Numbered from the stretch's first letter, positions 38,101-50,688 are shown. The stretch: 64,000 bases of DNA from Oscheius sp. JU75 (GCA_037178855.1 JASJZC010000002.1:7886501-7950500), one strand, 5' to 3'. The notes: generated by a model from the sequence alone, not told the origin. Numbers and translations: made by a program.

Positions 38101-41100
38101 ACTGTGTAGTGTACATGACTGCTCGGGTCGACTGCCTCATCCACTTGGAACTTGATAACACAGGCTGAAAGAACAGAAAACCCGTTTAGCGTTATTCATG
38201 CTTGCCCGGGAGGCTAGGCCCTCTATGATGTTAGTATTCACCTGGGTAACTGTTACTACCTGTTGCTTGGGTCTGCTGAACTGGCTTGGAGATGGCTTGT
38301 TCGTCTTTGGAGAAGTCAACAGCCGGGGTCGTGGATGCTGAAAAGTTGGAGATTTGCCATAGAAAGAACAGTGTTAAAGACGCTCTCATACGGACCAAGA
38401 CAGAGTGTGCGGGCAAAATAGAAAATCTGAGATTTCGTGACGGGACCCTCAGGCTTCCCTTTGGTTCAGTAGGATATTGAAATTTGCTAAGCGAATAGGC
38501 GATCAACCAGTAGTTTCTCGCGCGCCGAGAAAATACGGAAGCTCTCCCACAAGGAAAAAGCTCTCTAGGTCCTGTCACGAAGTAGCATATTTTCAAACCG
38601 CCAATCTCATACTGCTACCGTATAAGCTGAATGTCCTCACAGACAAACAAGCCATTCGGGAATTCAGGAGCTTTTCGGCGGGCACTCTCACACTGATTAA
38701 CTGAACTCAGGTGCTTTTCGGTAGTCGAGTTAGTAGCAACTACTAACCCTCAGTCATAGTCGTGGTCTCCACGGATACAGTACTCTCGCTCTCGATAATT
38801 GGAGAAGCGGTAGTCTCTTCGGTAATGGTCGATTCTGCACTAGCTTCTGTAGCATTCACGCATTGGGCGCAGATGATATGCATCTTCCCCTCCTTGTCGT
38901 ATGAAGCGTAAAGATCCTCTTCGTCGTAGTCACAATTGTGGTCGACCAGATCCTCGGTATTGACGGTAAACTGACAGAGCTTCTTTTCCGAATCAAAGTA
39001 AGCAAAGCCACATCTTTGACGGTAACATTTCTGTGCGCAGTCGGCAGCAGAAGTGGCCTCTGTACTGTTTAAAAGGAGCTCGACTGTCTCCCAGTCGACG
39101 TCCTGTGAAGCATGGAAGCGTAGTTCACCGTTGCAAACTGGAAAGAGTAGCCACAGTCAGTCTCGGACATAGTTTCAGTCTATGAATCATTCAAACTTTG
39201 ACCTACCCTGTTCCTGAACTTCACTACGCCATGTGGAACTTGTCACCGGGGTGGTTTCAGCAGTTGTCTCTTCAGCAGCTGTGGTAGTTTCGGTTTTCGC
39301 TGTATTTTCTTGTGAAGTTGTTGTGATAGTCTCTGAAATCCAGTTAAAGCTCTAGAAGTTCCAAGGTTCTTGGCTATGGTGCAGTCTCTATTCATCTTAT
39401 CCGGATCATAAATTTTCTACGATTTTGCGCCGAAAAAAATGTGCGGTTTGTGGACAGGGTATAGTCAACAGGAAACCGGAAAAAGGTTTGTGTTACTCTG
39501 TTTTGTTGAACCTGTACTCTCGAACCTTTGTTTTCCGAGACTGATAATGCTGTTGGAAAATACAGTTTCTCACTTTCACTTCCGTCCCTAATCAGCTAAC
39601 AATTGTAACAGGTAGGCTTTTCCCGTGTGTGTCTCTATTATGACGGCGTCAAGGTCGGGGTTCGCCAACAAGCCGCTTCTCGCAACCAGTCCTGTGGCGA
39701 AAGTCTTTGACTCACCCCCACTGGTCACTGATCCCGTTGTCGTTTTTTCTTCCTCAACGGTGGCTATGCTAGCTGTCTCATCTTTGTTAAACTCATTCGT
39801 AGGATGTTCTGAAAATTGTTTGCTTTAGCTAACAAAGCGCTTCTGTGAGGTCATTGGGATGACCTCGCTTGGCAACACTGGGAGACAAATAGCCATAAAT
39901 CTGTCACCGACCATTTTTGCCCAGTTTCGAGTCGATGTTGTGAGTGATTTCCTCAACGAGAGGCTTCTTCTCTACAGGTCCCTTGGCTCCACCATGCGGG
40001 GCCGACGTGATGGTCTGTTCGGCCAAACTTGAGAACGGGGGTGCGGTCACTAGAATTTAATTACAGAGGTACTTAACGTGTCAAACCGAATTCTCCCCTG
40101 TCAGGACAACGCAGACAGTCGACTGTGACTGGTCTTCCATCGTACTGGATCGAGGTTACTGGCACCAGTTCATGATTTGAACAGTTATAGGCGGCAAAGT
40201 AATACAACGAACAGCTATCGGATTCTGCCGCATCATACCTTAGTTTGTAATATTTGTACAAAAAAAGAAACTTACATGACGGAATAACAGAACTGATTGC
40301 CGAAGCATTTGTTCACGCAGTCCTGGAGATCATTGGATGGGAGAGCCACAAACAGGTACGGTGTCCTGTCCGCTGCTGTCTGATTGTGCAGTCCATAAAT
40401 ATCGCCACTACATGCTGAAAATACTCGGGTTTCCGATCTGTCCCTCTCGTGCAAAAGTTCCTTCGTGACTTTGGCGGGAAACTCAAGAGGTTCCTCAGGA
40501 ATGTGAGGCAGTCACAATGCCCAAAAGTCAATCAAAAACGTCTCTACTATTTAGGTTAATAGCTACTTTGTTTTTCCAAAGTCCCTCTAGATTTTGAACT
40601 GGAAGTAGTAGGAAACAGTAGGAAACAGCTGCGACCTGTTGCTTCTTCCCCATTTTGAGATTAGGATCGTCCGTAGTGCGTCCAAATCTCCCCTGTCATT
40701 ACTCGGAGAAAAGAGACAGACATGTTATGGCAGCGAATCTTTGGCAGGAACGAAAGAGAAACTTTTTTAGTGCTCAGTATCCAGGAATTCGATATGCAGA
40801 CTCAAGATTAGCCACTCGTGTCTCACGCCAAGGCACGACCATGACCTTGAACGGCGTTCGTGCTAACTGAAAGAGAGGCGCTCAAATTTACGCACGCCAA
40901 ACATTTTTTTCACGTAATGAGATTCGTTTCCTGACGATTAGCAACAAAAAGTTTAGCGAAGAGGACTAGACAGTAATTGAACGAAGGGCAGGCTGGGTAA
41001 ATAGAGCAAGATTAGGGAAAACGATGGCATGGGAAAACTCGAGATTGCTGCGGAAAAATAATCCTTGGAACATTGTTTCCCAGCCAGTACGTACGCCAGA

Positions 41101-43298
41101 GAATGTGAGCAAGACTGTCCGGGGCTCACCATCTCGGCCTTGCTCCTGCTCGCTTAGCAAGTTTCACTATTATACAAGAAAAAATTGATGCAGACTCTTC
41201 GCCTATCAGCAAAGATGGACTCATGAGCTTTGAAGAAAATAGAAAGAGATAACTTGTCTGAGTCCGTCAAATGTAGCATCTTTTAAAGATCATCTTATCT
41301 TCGTTTTCTCTTATTTTTTCGCGCGGTACCAGTCTACTGACGCTTGCCTCTTCGACCCAGTCAAAGATGGCTATCGGCTCATTCGGCACGCCAGCATGGA
41401 GCCGACAATAGCACCCAATGCGTGCCAAGGACAACCTCGCTCCCTAGCACAAGTTTACGGCCCTGGGAGAAGCATCATCACTGGAAGATATCTAAAAGTG
41501 AAAAGCTGCTGCTTGATGGATAGCAGTCACTTTCTCTGCCCGTATCACTTTCCATTTCAGTATCACCTAGCCAGCCTATTGGCACTATTTTGCAAAAAGG
41601 AGTGTGGGTGGCGCGGAACGGGTAAAGATTGGAAGGAGAGAGATCATTTCGATTTCTAGCGGGAAAAAGTCTTGTCTTGGGGGCAGTTTTTCTCGATCTG
41701 CTCAATCAATCAAGTCAAAATACGCAAGAAAGATTCGCTTGATTTTTTTTCTTCTATCGACAACAGCCAGCAAGGTCGTTGACTTTTTTCGTGATGAGCG
41801 AGGCTTCACCACGCAAACTAGCTGTCTTTTCACGCCTGGCTTTGACCCCCAGACACAAAAGGAACGCCGCCGAACATGGTCTTTCAAGAGGTGGCAGAAA
41901 GTTACAAGGCTTACCATTTAGGCCCTTTTTTAATGAAACCTACGCGTATTGAACAAATTTTTTATCGCGTCAAATTTGTCATTTATGAATAAAGGGATGA
42001 AAGATGCTTTTAATTTTGAAGCTGTGATTTTAGTGAACTATCCTACTCGTACTATCTCATTTAGGATCAAAGGAAGGTTTAGCCCATCGAAACTGTTCTT
42101 ACTCGATCAAAAACCTGTGTCCGATTAAAAATTACACCTCTCAATTGAACCGAAAAGTGTTCTCTTAATTACAAACGGTGCTACCCCCCTTTCTCTTTTT
42201 TCGCTTTTCCTAATCCATCAAACAGCCACCTGTATCCTATAGCCTACGATGACGCAAGTTTTCCTGTGTGGTCAAGAACTGTCGGACATTTTGTCGGCCC
42301 ATTGAACGCGCGACCGACACGGTAGAGAACACGCTTTTTAGAGCCCTATCGGGTGGCAATATTGGTGACAAGGTATTTTTGTGGTGTCCAGAAAGAGGAA
42401 TGTTGGGGACGTTCTTCCCAGTTTCATCAAGACAGAGGGTAATTGCCAATTGTACGAAAAAGGATGCCATAAGGTTGTGTCCGAAGTGTAACCGAGTGCG
42501 TCTCCCCTCTTTTCTCTCTTCCCCATTGTGTCATACAGAGGCGAGAGAAAGTATAAACACGACCACTTGAATATCGGAAAAGAATGTTGCCTTCTGTGGA
42601 AATAGCCGAATCATCGTCGGGGCAGCGTTTTTCAACTGACCACCTGAGATCCTGATTCTATCCGGCGCCCACGTTCAACAGGGCCTTTATGGGCATTAAG
42701 CTGCGATACGTCTCTATGAGAGAGAAAAAAGGAAGCAATGGCAAAAAAGAGTGAAAGAAGCGAACGGATTTAAGTGGATGTGGACAGAGAACAACTGGGA
42801 ATTTAAAATATGCCTATCTCGGTGCTATTGCAAAAATTAATGTTTTAGATATAACTAGGAAACTTTGAGTACCAACAATTAAAATTATCTAATGGACTAA
42901 TTAAATGTGTTGTGCTAAAATAGTCGGCAAAAAATTTTCCAGTCTTTGCTTATGTAAATTATCCTTGCTTGAATTTCAACTTATACGAACGTAGTCTCCA
43001 GAATTTTCCAGTCAAACTTTTTCTTTTTCAAGTGGAACTGTTCGCCTCGAGTCCGTTCTCCCCCTAAGGGTCGTAACATTACAAAATAGCTGGGGGTAAA
43101 ACTACCGCACCAATGAAGGAATGCGCAGGTGTCCCTTATTGATAGGACTCTCGTCACTTTAGGGCTGCTAACTTTCCAGGCCAACTACCGACCCAAGTGG
43201 AAGTTTATTAGCCACTTACAGATGGTCTGAGGAAGGACCAATGGAGCCGTCCAGATGCCCGGCAGCCAGACGACGATGGCCAAAAGCGGTCGCCACAT
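22889..43298 (-). CDS. Giant secreted PAN/apple-domain protein with EGSGE proteoglycan-like core
   Basis: Single gene of about 4,720 residues in 26 exons: 43220-43298, 40276-40414, 40087-40238, 39908-40049, 39716-39808, 39207-39332, 38748-39137, 38242-38337, 38096-38164, 37817-37998, 37362-37670, 37203-37321, 37022-37163, 36651-36931, 36171-36312, 35960-36130, 35658-35918, 35346-35578, 35139-35280, 25260-35060, 25035-25220, 24320-24592, 23859-23945, 23527-23820, 23338-23486, 22889-22996. Exon 1 encodes a signal peptide (MWRPLLAIVVWLPGIWTAP). Seven PAN/apple-like modules follow, each ending in a C-x-x-C pair (CLRC, CAQC, CFRC, CVNC, CLSC), joined by Thr/Ser-rich linkers. Then comes the 9.8-kb repeat exon and three more modules (CLQC, CMRC, CVSC). 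No transmembrane segment or GPI signal was seen at the end (SCNE stop). Likely role: secreted matrix, cuticle or eggshell-type proteoglycan or mucin. The family is seen from cysteine spacing; the function is inference. The 2.8-kb first intron makes exon 1 the least certain part, though its phase fits. Confidence 0.8.
25260..35060 (-). repeat. 9.8-kb single exon of Thr/Ser/Glu-rich repeats with about 50 EGSGE motifs
   Basis: This exon is open for 3,267 codons. It consists of irregular repeats built from a few modules: TTVEGSGE(T/A/S), VVPVVIESSSSQPE, GNELAANKDQE or ENNELAASHDG, THKPFEQKLEADL, and SQEGASSTSEPTESTT. I counted about 50 exact EGSGE pentads and about ten near forms (EGSGQ, EGSGD, EGSGK). 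Ser-Gly with acidic neighbours is the known attachment context for chondroitin/heparan sulfate; the Thr/Ser content also suits mucin-type O-glycans. Long open frames on the opposite strand (SPDPS-type repeats) are by-products of the composition. Confidence 0.9.
35079..35112 (+). repeat. (TC)n microsatellite in the intron before the giant exon
   Basis: About 17 uninterrupted TC units lie in the 78-bp intron 35061-35138 of the PAN/EGSGE gene, so nearly half of this intron is microsatellite. Confidence 0.9.
35139..37321 (-). repeat. Tandem duplication of a two-module PAN unit
   Basis: The PAN module coded by 37203-37321 plus 37022-37163 is almost identical in protein to that of 35658-35918 (both DCVIKFQARPLAQRPADLHA... 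to TWIHCVNC). The next module (36651-36931 plus 36171-36312) matches 35346-35578 plus 35139-35280 (GCVVNFQMVP...; CYQDGCSGAKYDP...; CLSC). The introns after the first module share the same CTCTGTCTCT-rich content. So a module pair was duplicated as genomic DNA, introns included. One copy has lost the intron that splits its first module. Confidence 0.85.
40415..43219. other. First intron of the PAN/EGSGE gene (2.8 kb), nothing else recognised
   Basis: Far longer than the usual introns of this window. Open frames inside are short on both strands and show no family signature. Confidence 0.45.
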
Positions 43299-46200
43299 TG
43301 TGGAGCTGGCGAAACCGCTTGGGAGCTTTGAAGGGAAGGCTAAAAAAGGTGTTGATTAAGGTTGAGAGAGAATGGACAAAAAGGAGAGAGAAACAATCAG
43401 CGCTGTAATATACCAACACGATGCTGCTTCTTTGAAAAGTCATTTGTTTTCTTCCCCCAGGTATTAGAAAAGTTAGAATTTTTGGGGATGACCAAATTGA
43501 TCTGTTTGGTTTGGGTAGTGAACTTTAAAACAACCTCATCAGTCTCTCTGCGGGTGTAATTCACACTATTTGTGTGATCACGTTCTTCACTGGAATTTTT
43601 CTGGGTTGATACTGAAGTTTGTTTATTGCAAATAAGGGTGATACTGAGGATGATTCGAAAGAGTGAGCGAAGTACCGAAAAGTGACAGACGAATTGTTAA
43701 ATAGTGGAGTAAAGAGAATGAGCGAACAAAATTAATAGCCATCTCCAGTTTTCAAACGCTATAAGAGTATCTGTATAGTAATCATCAAATTACAACTTTA
43801 CTGGTAAGGTTCCGAGAATCATGACTACTGGTACTTACGTAGATGGGAGCTCTCTTTTACAAAAGAAAATCGACCAAAATCATAGGTAAAAAAGAGTGAC
43901 TTAATAAGAATCAAAATATCCGTTTTATGAATGAATGGACAGTCCGAGGTGGCTCATAAGCTAGGCAAGCCAGAGACGGAAAAGGAGACGTTGCCAAACC
44001 ATAGTGGAGCACAAGAAACAGTTTTCTGTGGGCCTTGTGACTCATTTTAACTTGAATACCGTATATAGGAATCTCAAAAGGCAGAGAAAGGACTGTCTCT
44101 AAGATTTTGGGCTATTGGATAATGCTTAGAATGTCTTTGGATTCCATCAACAGGCTGTAAGAAACAGGAGGCCACCTATAGCGGACCAGGGAGCCATCAG
44201 TTCATTGACACATCGATTTTGAGAGCGAAAGAAACAGGAAACAATGCGCAGGAGACCCCTGGTGCCGCAACCTGTGTTTGGCGCTGCCAAAGCTGAGAGC
44301 GCATGAAGGCGGGCGGTGGCCCCGCCTCTTCTCCTTCACTGCGCGATGTCTCTCTTCCCCTTTTACAGGGCTTTTGCAAAAAGTTTCCTCGAGAGCTCCC
44401 ATCCATTTCTGGAAGGAGTCACCACGGTGCTGCGCGCAGACGCGACAAGAAGAGGTTGAGAGTGACCATGAATAAGCGCCTTTCTCTCAAGGCTAGTTTA
44501 GATGACTCTTGGCGATACAGGCACCGATTGGAAGCTGCAAGATCTGGGTGAGCAAGGACACACGATAAAGACAATAACAAACTGTCAATGAGTAAAGAAC
44601 ACATTGGGTATTCAACTACGGATTCTCTAGAAAGCGTTGATAGTGGTGCGTTGATAGCATAGAGTAAACCGTAAGTAAAGACTATAGATGCTGTGCATTT
44701 AGTTCAAAATGCCCAAAAGTCTGTGTGTGTCGTCTGTCTGTCTGCCTGAAGCTCTAATTGCCAATTCGTCACAGTTACTTTGTGGGTAATTAGTAATAAC
44801 TGTTGGCAAGTGATGTAAAAACGAGTCAGTTTGGGAGATGCTCTGAAACTGATTTAGATCCAGAAAACTAATACTCTCATTAAAAATTAAGGACCTCCAC
44901 ACCAGTAGAAAGGCAGGCTTTTCAAATTATACAGCACACGAAACTTACCTCTCAAGCCAGTACTTCAGTAGAGGAATTTAATCTACCTGGATATATCTAC
45001 CAAGCGGCAACACGGTCTTCTAGGTTTTACAGTACACGAGTATCAGTGTAAAACTGATATCATACAGTCTAGATATAAATAATCTGTATGATCTCACTCT
45101 CAAAAAAAATATCTGCCTGTCTTTCAGGTAGTGGTCAGAGAGAACGATATCTCAACTCACGATCAGCCATTATTTCTACAAGGAACTTTGACGAGGAGTC
45201 ATTAAAGATACTGGTTCAAAGTCTATTCGATAGAAAAAAAAGCGAGAGTCTGACACGTGAAGAGTTGTTTGTGAGGGAAGGTGAAAGAAGCCAACCAAAA
45301 ATATACTGCCACTTGGGGAGGGCAAGAGTTACTGTCCGGACGGACGGCAATTAGTTTGACGAAGTGACAGATGGCGATGTTTTTCTAATATCTCAGAGAG
45401 GAAGAGATTCCGCAAAGCGATATGCCCCCCGGAAGCGTGTGTTGTGGAACAAGTGGCTATGCTAACAAACTGACCACGATGGGGCTAATATCTCGGCCAG
45501 AAAAAGGCGGTCAGAAGATTCTGTAAACAGATATAGTCACCTCTCTTCCCCCACTCTTGAAAAAAGGAACTGGAAACTGTGACAATAATCCCAATGCCAT
45601 TGTCGCTGCCCTCGTCCGCAGCCAAGCCCTTATGTCAAAAAACCAACGCCCATTGAAAGGAGACAAAATTCGAAAACCAAGTATCATCAAAACTGTTACA
45701 AACCCCCTAACAGACCGAATTGCCACTACTCGTGGAGTGCTCACCCGTACGATCAAAGCGAGCGTAGCTGAAGACTCCATGCACGGTTGCGAAATTTGGA
45801 AATTTCTGGCTGTTTCAGTGTGCTTCCATACGAGATTTTAATGCGGTGAGCCTTATGTCTGCGAACTTTCAGTTATAAAAATCTGTGTATGAGCTGTAGC
45901 ATACATACATTCAATTCATGGGGTGCGTGTCGCCTGGTTCTTCATTTGAGCTCGGCATTTTCAACAATTTTACCAATTCAGATAACCAGAATCTTGACCA
46001 TTCCCTCTTACCCCTGACCCTTGATCCCCCTCAGTTTCGAACTAGAAGAAAGGGAACACCGCGCGAAAAACAGTTTACTCGGTCCATTTTAGCTGGCGAT
46101 GCGATCTGGTGGGGTGGAAGAAAGCATCACGCGCGACCTGATGCTATCGTTGGCAACTTCAAAATGGGCGCCCAGTGGAAAAAGGGACAGGAACGCTGCT

Positions 46201-46908
46201 GGTGGTGATAGCGGCTGACAGGGTCTGAACGTTAAGAAGGATAGTGACCAGAGGGAGGAATTTTAGTGAGACAGAGACTCATTGACCACTCGGCCTTGGA
46301 GTACTTGAGATTCCACAAAGTTCGAGTGAGTCACTTGTTGTTAGGCTACTTTGCATCGGTTGTGCCTATTAAAGGTACCGGTTGAAGTTTCATCAGTTCT
46401 GATAACTCTGACTCAATTGAACCCTTACTTGACTCATTTATAATTTCAGGATCTGTACCAACCCAATATTATCAGTTTCAAAGTGGATTTAAACTTTTTG
46501 CTGGCTCCACCAGATTCCCTGAATTAACGAAACAATCTTTTTACAATTTCACAAGACAAGAGGTATGTTTACTGTGCCAGTTCTTGGGAGGTCTTTTCAA
46601 AATACCTGTCCCTATCAAATTCCTCAAGAACTCTGTTTGTTCAAACACCTTGTGAGAAACAAGGAAGGCCACATATATCATTTGGCCTTTTTACCAGTTG
46701 CGGCTGTCAGTACCCTTGACTGAAATAGTCTTTTATCTCGCGCGCGCGCGAAACACATGCAGCCATTTGTCATTACAGCACCTAACTGTGTAAATCATGT
46801 CACACGAGAGCAGGACACACTGGTACCATGACAAACAGACATGTGACAGAATGACGGTGGTCTTGACTGATAGGAACCGTTAAGTTAGGGTTTCGGGAAT
46901 TCTTGTAC

Positions 46909-46971
46909 CAGTCTGAGCTCGAATCTGGAACCGTTTGATTACCAGCCTAACCACTGAGCTATCCAGTCCGC
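46909..46971 (-). repeat. tRNA-like element (tRNA pseudogene or SINE head)
   Basis: On the minus strand the sequence has an acceptor-like GGACTGG, an A-box ATAGCTCAGTGGTTAGGCT that forms a D-arm, and a B-box-like GATTCGAGCTC at tRNA spacing, ending near CAGACTGG. The anticodon and T stems do not pair properly, so a functional tRNA is unlikely. Confidence 0.45.
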
Positions 46972-48496
46972 TCTAACAGTTTTCTTTGGACAGTCTATAT
47001 ATTCTTCGTGTCCTCAAAAAGTAAAAGTCCTGTTAACGACCCGGTGTGAAAGGGCTTTATGTTCGTGTTAGTCGTTTTTATGACAAGCACAGAAAAAGAA
47101 CAACGGTTACGAGGAGAAAAACTGGTCGAAGAGAGAGAGTCGAGTGCTCAACCCCTACCTAGCCAATCATCGGAATGTATTCTCTCTGCCTCCAAACGGC
47201 AACACTTGAAAACGTCTTTCATTTTTGTTGCCCTAATAAAACGCGGGGAGAGAGGAAGACTCGATCATTTTCCAGCAGGACTGATTGAAACATTTTACGA
47301 CAGTTTAGAGAAAGATGCCATCTTGTAAAAAGGTAGACAGGAGGTCAGCTGAGACCAAGAGACAGATGGAGAGTTCCTGAAAAGTTATCTTAAAAATTTT
47401 GGGTCAGGTGAACTTCTCTCTGAATGGAATGTTCACGTGAAGAACATAAATCTCTCGATGGTAATGCTCAATTATTTACGGAGGGGTCAAGACTAATGTA
47501 CAGATCGAGTCCGACATTATTATTAAAAGAGTGTTTAAGTTCAGCTACCGTAAATATTATCCTCGCGAGCAAGGGATTTAATGGACTAATATATTAAATT
47601 TCTTGGCGTAAGGATTTGGGCATAGAAAATTAATTATTACGTGTTTATAAAAGGTATTATACTATTGAAATTTTTAATCGTCCCAGAAAATTTGTAAGTA
47701 ATGCAGCCTGGGATGCATGTGCACTTAAAATTTTAAGGCAATCTACAAAGTTTTTTTTCAAGTTCGAAATACTTTCCTAGCAATTCATATTGAAAAAAGG
47801 CCTTTTTAAAAACTAGCCACTTTACCGTAGGCGCTTACGTCATACTGTTAATTAAGCAACGTGACTCATCCATGTTCAATTCCCCCAATCCCCATTATCC
47901 TTGCAAGGTCTCCCTTTTTGTCAGAAGATTGTTTGTCAGCCCGTTCACACCTATCCATGTTTTTTTTCTCTCGGCTACCCGCAGCCTCTTCTCTTCCTCT
48001 TCCAACTAGCCGCTGGCTCATAAACGCCGACACGAAATTCCATTTTGGCTGGGTGTTGTGGCGCTTTTTATGCCCAGTTCATAAAATGACCAAGGCTGCC
48101 AACGGTGAGACGATACTTAGACGCGGTGACAGCCACCGAACGGAAACAATTGTTCCGCGTCCTGGTTATACATTTGTCCTCATCAGGCTCCGGTCAAGGC
48201 TGGTCAACTTTTTTTCTACCGCCTTTTCGACATCTCACACCCTGAGAAATGACAATGACATGGGGGAACTTTTAAAGCAAGCTATCGATGATGCGCGGAA
48301 CCATCAGTCGCGGGAATATTTCACTGCACACCAAAAAACTTCGATGTGCAGCTTTTTTGATAAAATGATAAAATAGCTGGTGCGCAGAAATTTTCCCGGC
48401 TACTCCCGCGCATCGCAGATTTATACCACATTTCAATTCGCTTAATGACTGAATTAGTAAAAACTGACGATTCTGGCCAAACTGGCAAGATAATCG

Positions 48497-48566
48497 AGAG
48501 CCCGAGAGTCGAACCCGAATTGTTTTGGCGGGTAGTCAGAGCACTAACAGACTGAGCCGTTACTAT
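48497..48566 (-). repeat. tRNA-like element (tRNA pseudogene or SINE head)
   Basis: Minus-strand A-box GGCTCAGTCTGTTAG and B-box GGGTTCGACTC at tRNA spacing, with a partly paired T-arm. No complete cloverleaf can be drawn. The A-box resembles that of the element at 46909, which suggests one repeat family. It sits about 60 bp beyond the stop codon of the pyroglutamyl peptidase gene. Confidence 0.45.
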
Positions 48567-48629
48567 ACTTCAATCAAGGTAAGGCATAAATACACAGAGG
48601 TAATATGGAAGGCTTTAATATCACAGACT

Positions 48630-49534
48630 TTAACACTTGACACATTCAGAAATGACATCCCTGACGACTTCGACAACCTTCTCTACTGTCGTGTGCTCAT
48701 CAAAGGCTGGAACATGGATGAAGAGAGCTTTTCCTTTTTGCAGGGACAGATAATAGGAAAAAGCGCAAAGATATCTAAAAAAAAATTGAACTGAGAGGAA
48801 CATTTTGAAGGCTCACCTGCCGGGATCATCAGATTTCTCGATGGTTAGATTCTCTGATCCATGAACCCTGTTCACTTTTTCGGCTATGGCCGTACAGTCA
48901 ATCGAAGTAACGAGTGTATCGTCTCCACAGGGGCAGCAGACGTTGTAAGGAGGGACACAGCCTGAGAAAGTACAAGTTATTATTTAAATTTATGGGCAAT
49001 ATGTACAAATTTCGTTTAACACATTTTCGTAGCCACGGCAAATTATGTTTAATGTTCTAAGGAGTATTTTCATACGCAACAAATTAGTTTTTGGTTCACA
49101 AAAGTTGTAGTTTTTAGAAAATCAGTCAAATGATTTTAAAAGAGCATGATAAAATATATACCAACCTCTAACATCATATCTACAGTACCCATTCCTAAAG
49201 GACTGCTGTTCGAGTTTGATGATACCCGGACAGGGATGAGCTCCTACGTGAACGACCATCTGGAAGACAAATGTACAAAAAATAATTAAGACTCCTACCA
49301 CAGGGTTCTTCTTCCAGATTTCTTCAACGGCCGCTGTCACTTTGTCATATTCGACACTTATCTTTTCCACAATCAGTTTTTCTTTAAAACCTGAATAAAA
49401 CACATGTTTAAAACTAAAAATCTGATTTTACCAGGAATTCCAGCCTTTGACAATGGTTCCAGTATGGCCGAGGAAGGATTGTCTGCGAAGGAGCCGAACG
49501 GTCCAAAGCCTGTAACGACTATCGGTCCCGTCAT
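48630..49534 (-). CDS. PGPEP1: Pyroglutamyl-peptidase I (cysteine peptidase family C15)
   Basis: Cytosolic enzyme that removes N-terminal pyroglutamate from peptides. Exons 49432-49534, 49299-49390, 49166-49259, 48817-48961 and 48630-48774 give 192 residues, near the usual size of about 210. The protein starts with the family strand IVVTGFGPFG and the N-P-S-S loop. It then has VVHVGAHP, LEQQSFRNGY (the conserved Glu), DPGRYLCAFSYYLSL (the catalytic Cys) and ALFIHVPAFDE (the catalytic His), so the Glu-Cys-His set of the family is present. The start ATG follows an AAATTCTCAG acceptor by two bases, again suggesting trans-splicing. Confidence 0.93.
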
Positions 49535-49536
49535 GT

Positions 49537-49546
49537 CTGAGAATTT
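49537..49546 (-). promoter_or_regulatory. Candidate trans-splice acceptor before the pyroglutamyl peptidase start
   Basis: Minus-strand AAATTCTCAG, two bases before the ATG, with no upstream coding exon. Confidence 0.45.
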
Positions 49547-49734
49547 AAGAGAATTAGGTTTTTAGATTATTTAATAAGTGAAAGCGGTTTCTAATCAGCT
49601 GAGAACAGTTTTAAGGAGGTTCGCTGCAGAGCACGGGTAGGGCTAGACCTTTAAAATAACTGGTTGGTTGCTTTGTAAAACGGAAGGCGCTGCTATGCAA
49701 GGAAAGAAAGAAATATTGAATCGTGTTTGGGAAA

Positions 49735-50480
49735 TTGGAAGGACTGGGTGGGGAAATGGACAGGCAGCGTGTAGGAGTTTACCCTTATCTTGGAGATTGA
49801 GAATATTTCCAGTGGAATGTACAATAGTAACAATTATCGTAATCATTTCAATTCTAAGTAATGCTAATGGAGGTTTCTGCATCTTTTCCACAATGACTTA
49901 CGAAGTTATTTTCAGTTTTGGTCTCTCCGTCTCTGTGTCCAACTTTTTATCTTCTCAGTTTAGGAATTGCAACTACTCCACTGCCTTAGACCTTCTGCTG
50001 TCTTTCACAAAGGGTACACTTTTTCTCACTTATGAATCGTCAATATATTACTTTGCTTTTCGGCTTCATTGTTAAACTTTTCCTAATAGGTACCAGCTGC
50101 TATCAAATTGATTTATCCATTGTCGTACAAAAGAAAATCAACGATGCTCGACCCAGCATGATCACTATGAGTTACAGTATTCAACGCAGCTTGACCCTCA
50201 TTCTCATGGCACAATTTCTCATTTCGGCAATCGCCATGACTACTCCAATTTCGCTTTACATTTTGATTCTTTCGCTGGAACTCAAGGAATACTCTGTTAT
50301 TCTAGAATAGTTGGCGGCTTGCAGTTGGAGGGTACCCACTCGCCAATGCTATCTTCTGTCTGTTCTGTATGAAGCCGTACAGGTTCTTTATGAAAAAAAC
50401 TAATCTGGAAGGTATTCTTGTGCAAAGAGCTCGACACTGCAGTCGCTTCCGTTGTTTGTTCCAAGCTCCTCTTCAAACGT
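49735..50480 (+). pseudogene. Truncated, broken copy of the neighbouring chemoreceptor
   Basis: Similar to the intact receptor from its third exon onward (NANGGFC; KINDARPSM; TMSYSIQRSLTLILMAQ; PISLYILILSLEL). The exons for the first three membrane helices are missing. A stop codon (TAG, 50308-50310) replaces a Trp codon and is followed by a small deletion that shifts the frame. The downstream part still resembles the receptor tail (Pro-Ser-Ser-Ser-Ser-Asn). It is a recent-looking tandem relic. Confidence 0.8.
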
Positions 50481-50688
50481 GGGATCTGATGAATAACTGG
50501 GTTCTTTTGCTTCCTTGTTTGATGACTTCCCAAATTCCACTAGTTCCACCCCCGCTTGGAACGAATATAATACATTCAAAGAAATCCTTTTTTGGTATTT
50601 CCACCTGCTCGAATCTGTTCTCCCCCTCAAAGTTCCCCGCTGATTGCTCTACAGCTTCCATGTTTAAAGAATCCCCGAAATGCGAATC

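Larger units (their letters stand above)
43299..48629. other. 5.3-kb gene-poor region
   Basis: No convincing protein gene; the longest frames (for example 45557-45841 and 47861-48376) lack recognisable motifs and splice structure. It contains two tRNA-like elements (listed separately), a short CG-alternating tract near 46739-46750, and presumably the promoter of the PAN/EGSGE gene at its left end. Confidence 0.5.

Noticed and set aside
22889-43298. CRISPR-like or satellite array
   Set aside because: The repeats are irregular, protein-level and keep an open frame through the whole exon; there are no spacers, and the genome is eukaryotic.
46909-46971. Functional tRNA gene
   Set aside because: A- and B-boxes are present, but the anticodon and T stems do not pair.
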